Source: Manduca sexta
Taxonomy: Eukaryota > Arthropoda > Insecta > Lepidoptera > Sphingidae
DNA length: 64,000 bases
Direction of reading: 5' to 3'
Assembly (NCBI RefSeq): GCF_014839805.1
Contig: NC_051121.1
Location: 1,967,116-2,031,115, forward strand
Both the position numbers and the translations under genes were made by a program. Numbering within the stretch: position 1 is the stretch's first letter; every line of letters begins with the position of its first letter. Under the pieces are notes generated by a model. That model was not told the DNA's origin, made no database searches, and saw only the letters and a list, made by a program, of their open reading frames with translations. Of the stretch, positions 60,601 through 64,000 are shown piece after piece.

Positions 60601-62236
60601 ATTGTGCCCGTAAATGGAACACATTTACAAACACGTTCGAATGCAGTTACGTACTTACTGATCGGTTTTTGCAATAACAAATTACCGAAGAGTACGTATT
60701 GTTTGTTGATTAAATTTGGTGTGGAATGAGTTCACCGGATACTGTTCAAGCCGCAAGCAAACTATAAAACGCGTTATTTCTGGTGAATGCGACCTCCCAG
60801 ACGCGTTATTTCAGTTGACACACACATAAAGTCAACACTTTTCGGACATCTATTTATGTCGAAAAGAAACATTCAGAGTTGCGACAAGGATCTGCGGCAT
60901 ATTTATACGTAAAATAGTTATCTAGCTAGTTCGGCTTGTTCACAATTGCTTACTAGTATCAGGTGAAGATAAAAGCTAGAAACATTATGCTAGGTCCCAT
61001 GATCTCGAATAATGGTGTAAAATGCATGGGGTCACAGTAAACAATCAGTTAATTTAACATACATCTTAACAGTCCATTTTACATGTAGAAGAGTGATAAA
61101 TACAACTACTAATTAGTACAACCATCGTATGTTTATAAACTCGAGACAAAAATAAAACAAGACAACACAGATACAGTGAACGACAAAAAATCCATCACAA
61201 ATCAACTAAATATAGCCTCGAATAATCCCACATAGAGCTTCTAAACGTACTATAAAATATGTAGTACATTAACCCACTTCAAACATCAACACCCACACAA
61301 GACAAGTTATAACAAAAGTTACCTAACACCACTTCTGAGAAATAATCTAGAACATCGGGGAATTTTCGGTCATCCACGTAATTTTATTGTGACGATCGCG
61401 ACTCTCAGTCTGGACTGGGATAATTGTAAGTGCGTAATAAAAATATTATAGGACTCATTTAACAGGGCGACGAATTTTCGACTTAATGTGTATTATCATT
61501 TGCACACCGAAAACAAGCCTAGAAAATTAAATGGTGCAACTTTTACAAATTGCCTCGTTAGTATACTTACTAATGTGGTTTTATTATTTAAGTAAATGAC
61601 TACGCAAATTATTATCGTATCTATTAATTCAAGCAATACACATTGTATATTTTATATAAAAAATTTTAACGAAAAATTCTAGTTCAACTCGGTGAGAACA
61701 TATTGTAATCAGATCATTAAAATAGGGCATTATAAACACGTATTACAATCCATTCAGCATGACCCCTATCATTCCACATTATTGTCACGGAACCGTTCCT
61801 ATCAAAAGGATAACAATCTTTATTACCAACCAATGGCAAGATCAATAAATCCAGCATCTCCGCGACGAGACCCCGACGTGTTCTCTACACGTCACAGTTC
61901 TATTTCCATCCGGTTTACGTCTCGGATCAAAGAAGAGGGATGTTGATAATAAATGTGCAAATACGGCGCTCGTTTCGCGACAGTCGTGCCGTGTGGAAGG
62001 TCAATGGCGATGTTTGGACAGATTCCGTCACGCACCACGGCGCGAACGCTGTCACGCTGTTACAAAACTACTGTTTTAGCACAATTTTATATTATATAAA
62101 ATTAAAATTCGTTGTAACCGAGAATAATGGCGTTTGATAGCTTCACATATCCAAATTACTTTATTAATGTTTTTGATTAACGTAGTTTCTGTGTTGGAAT
62201 TTTAAACGAATAAATCATCAGACACTTATTACGATA

Positions 62237-63544
62237 CTTAGTCTGGCCATAAATACTGTTACACTTAATTATAAAAAAATATTACATTTGAATTTCGAAT
62301 CTGTCATTTTTATACGATTGTTCATTGTGTTTTCTCATTTTGGCGCCAATACATTGTAAAATATTTTGCGATATTAAAATGGTGTGGGGTGATAAAGAGA
62401 ACCGAATCGCTGTGATAGCATTACACAAAGTAGGTATGGAGCCAAATGCAATTTTTAAAACTCTCCATACACTTGGTATTAGTAAAATGTTTGTGTACCG
62501 GGCTATTAATAGGTACAATGAGACCTCCTCTGTTTGTGACAGAAAAAGATCTGGCCGTCCACGTAGTGTTCGTACGAAAAAGGTGGTCAAAGCAGTAAGG
62601 GAAAGAATTCGAAGAAATCCTGTCCGAAAGCAAAAGATTTTATCTCGGGAAATGAAGATAGCACCTAGAACCATGTCGCGTATTTTAAAAGATGACTTAG
62701 GACTTGCAGCCTATAAGAGACGCACTGGCCATTTCTTAACTGATAATTTAAAGAAGAATAGGGTGGTAAAATCGAAACAACTACTGAAGCGGTACGCAAA
62801 GGGAGGTCACAGAAAAATTTTGTTTACGGATGAGAAAATTTTTACAATTGAGCAACATTTTAACAAACAAAATGACCGTATTTATGCTCAAAGCTCTAAG
62901 GAAGCTTCCCAATTAGTCGACAGAGTGCAACGTGGACATTATCCGACTTCAGTGATGGTTTGGTGGGGTGTTAGCTATGAAGGAGTGACTGAGCCATATT
63001 TTTGTGAAAAAAGGTATCAAAACATCGGCACAAGTGTATCAAGATACCATTCTTGAGAAGGTAGTTAAGCCCCTTAACATCACCATGTTCAATAACCAAG
63101 TATGGTCCTTCCAGCAAGACTCGGCGCCGGGTCATAAAGCTCGGTCCACGCAGTCTTGGTTGGAATCGAACGTTTCGGACTTCATCAGAGCTGAAGACTG
63201 GCCGTCGTCTAGTCCCGATCTTAATCCGCTGGATTATGATTTGTGGTCAGTTTTAGAGAGTACAGCTTGCTCTAAACGCCATGATAATTTGGAGTCCCTA
63301 AAACAATCTATACGATTGGCAGTGAAGAATTTTCCCATGGAAAGAGTGCGTGCTTCTATTGATAACTGGCCTCATCGTTTAAAGGACTGTATTGCAGCCA
63401 ATGGAGACCACTTCGAATAAGCTTTTTATATTTTTAATTGTTTTATATTTATGTATTAAACTGACACACTGTAAAAGTAATAAATGTTATTTGCAGTTAA
63501 CAATTTTCTTTTTTCTTTATTACAATATTTATGGCAAGACTAGG
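62237..63544 (+). mobile_element. D37D (maT/Bmmar1-like) mariner, 1308 bp
   Basis: Imperfect terminal inverted repeats of about 25 bases begin CTTAGTCTGGCCATAAATAC on the left and, reverse-complemented, CCTAGTCTTGCCATAAATAT on the right. TA dinucleotides flank both ends (62235-62236 and 63545-63546), as expected for Tc1/mariner insertion. A transposase reading frame lies inside. The element sits in an intron of the NPAC/GLYR1 homologue, in opposite orientation to that gene. Confidence 0.88.
62379..63420 (+). pseudogene. Mariner transposase, frameshifted
   Basis: The frame opens with MVWGDKENRIAVIALHK (ATG at 62379) and carries an N-terminal helix-turn-helix region and a GRPRS linker motif. 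It then has the catalytic blocks TDEKIF, QQDSAPGH and SSSPDLNPLDYDLW. Between the second Asp (QQD) and the third (LDY) I count 37 residues, placing it in the D37D group rather than D34D mariner or D34E Tc1. An extra A in the A-run near 63007-63012 shifts the frame: the first part ends early at 63054-63056 and the rest continues in the next frame to the stop at 63418-63420. Both halves are otherwise intact, so the copy looks young but non-autonomous. Confidence 0.88.
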
Positions 63545-63669
63545 TATAAACACTCATAAAGCGAGAAGATTTTTAGATTGCGTTACTGCCTTTTAGGGAA
63601 TGAAATGAGTGTCCGTGAACGTATTTTTTGGTGAATTAAAGGATATCAATTTTCTAAAAAAAAAAAAAA

Positions 63670-64000
63670 GCGGCGATAGCCTAGTTGGGTGTGGAACGGA
63701 CTGTGAAGACGAATGTCCGCAGGTTCAAATCCCAAGGGCACACACCTCTGACTTTTCTAAAATCATGTGTGTATTCTTTGTGAATTTATCGTTCGCTTTA
63801 ACGGTGAAGGAAAACATCGTGAGGAAACCTGCACATCTGAGAAGTTCTCCATAGGAATTTCGAAGGTGTGTGAAGTCTACCAATCCGCACTAGGCCAGCG
63901 TGGTGGACTAAGGCCTTAATCCCTCTCAGTAGTAGAGGAGGCCCGTGCTCAGCAGTGGGCGAGTATATAATACAGGGCTGATATTATTATTATTATTATT
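63670..64000 (+). mobile_element. tRNA-derived SINE, type 2, copy cut by window end
   Basis: It begins CGGCGATAGCCTAGTTGGGT after an A-run, with an A-box-like GATAGCCTAGTTGG and a B-box-like GGTTCAAATCC. The body and TTATTA tail match the copies at 24366-24701 and 33117-33449. The 3' end lies at or beyond 64000. Confidence 0.85.

Noticed and set aside
62282..62674. 130-codon minus-strand frame
   Set aside because: Antisense shadow of the mariner transposase.

Overview
The window looks like nuclear DNA of a moth or butterfly (Lepidoptera). It is AT-rich, its genes are split by GT-AG introns, and it is crowded with insect mobile elements: tRNA-derived SINEs with target-site duplications, Helitron-like elements ending in a GC hairpin plus CTAG, a D37D mariner, foldback elements and a Jockey/CR1-type LINE relic. 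There is no bacterial or viral organisation. The order-level call rests on remembered repeat families and gene similarity, not on a search.

Positions 1-38 kb are gene-poor. I found no convincing protein-coding exon there. The structured parts are repeats: a ~240-bp interspersed family (955-1370, 8951-9193), a MITE nested inside one copy (997-1172), a 1.1-kb foldback element (6772-7882), a second 2.3-kb foldback (18418-20673) whose loop holds a Helitron and a SINE, further SINEs (24366-24701, 33117-33449), and a Helitron-like element with a 123-bp tandem array (36382-38019). CpG-dense patches near 16.5 kb and 27.4 kb may be promoters of unseen transcripts.

Positions 38-45 kb contain a complete small four-exon gene on the minus strand (39592-41057, 149 aa, product not recognised). 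Its splice phases all agree. Downstream lies an orphan candidate exon (38317-38497). Then come a decayed LINE gag/endonuclease relic (about 42590-44366) and a 352-bp palindrome bounded by TTAA (44712-45063).

Positions 46-64 kb hold the 3' half of a minus-strand gene encoding the dehydrogenase-like domain of an NPAC/GLYR1 (NDF) homologue. Five exons are visible (59798-59908, 56038-56181, 54939-55062, 53155-53334, 46487-46686). The 5' exons, including any PWWP domain, must lie beyond 64000. The upstream intron carries a frameshifted mariner (62237-63544) and SINEs.

The most striking feature is the last intron of this gene. Directly after the exon at 53155-53334 there are about 62 near-identical 98-bp units (47124-53232). 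Each unit copies the last 67-73 bases of that exon, its 5' splice site and the first ~25 bases of the intron. The intron therefore presents about 62 decoy splice donors downstream of the true one. All three minus-strand frames stay open through most of the array, which produces spurious ORFs of up to 2034 codons.
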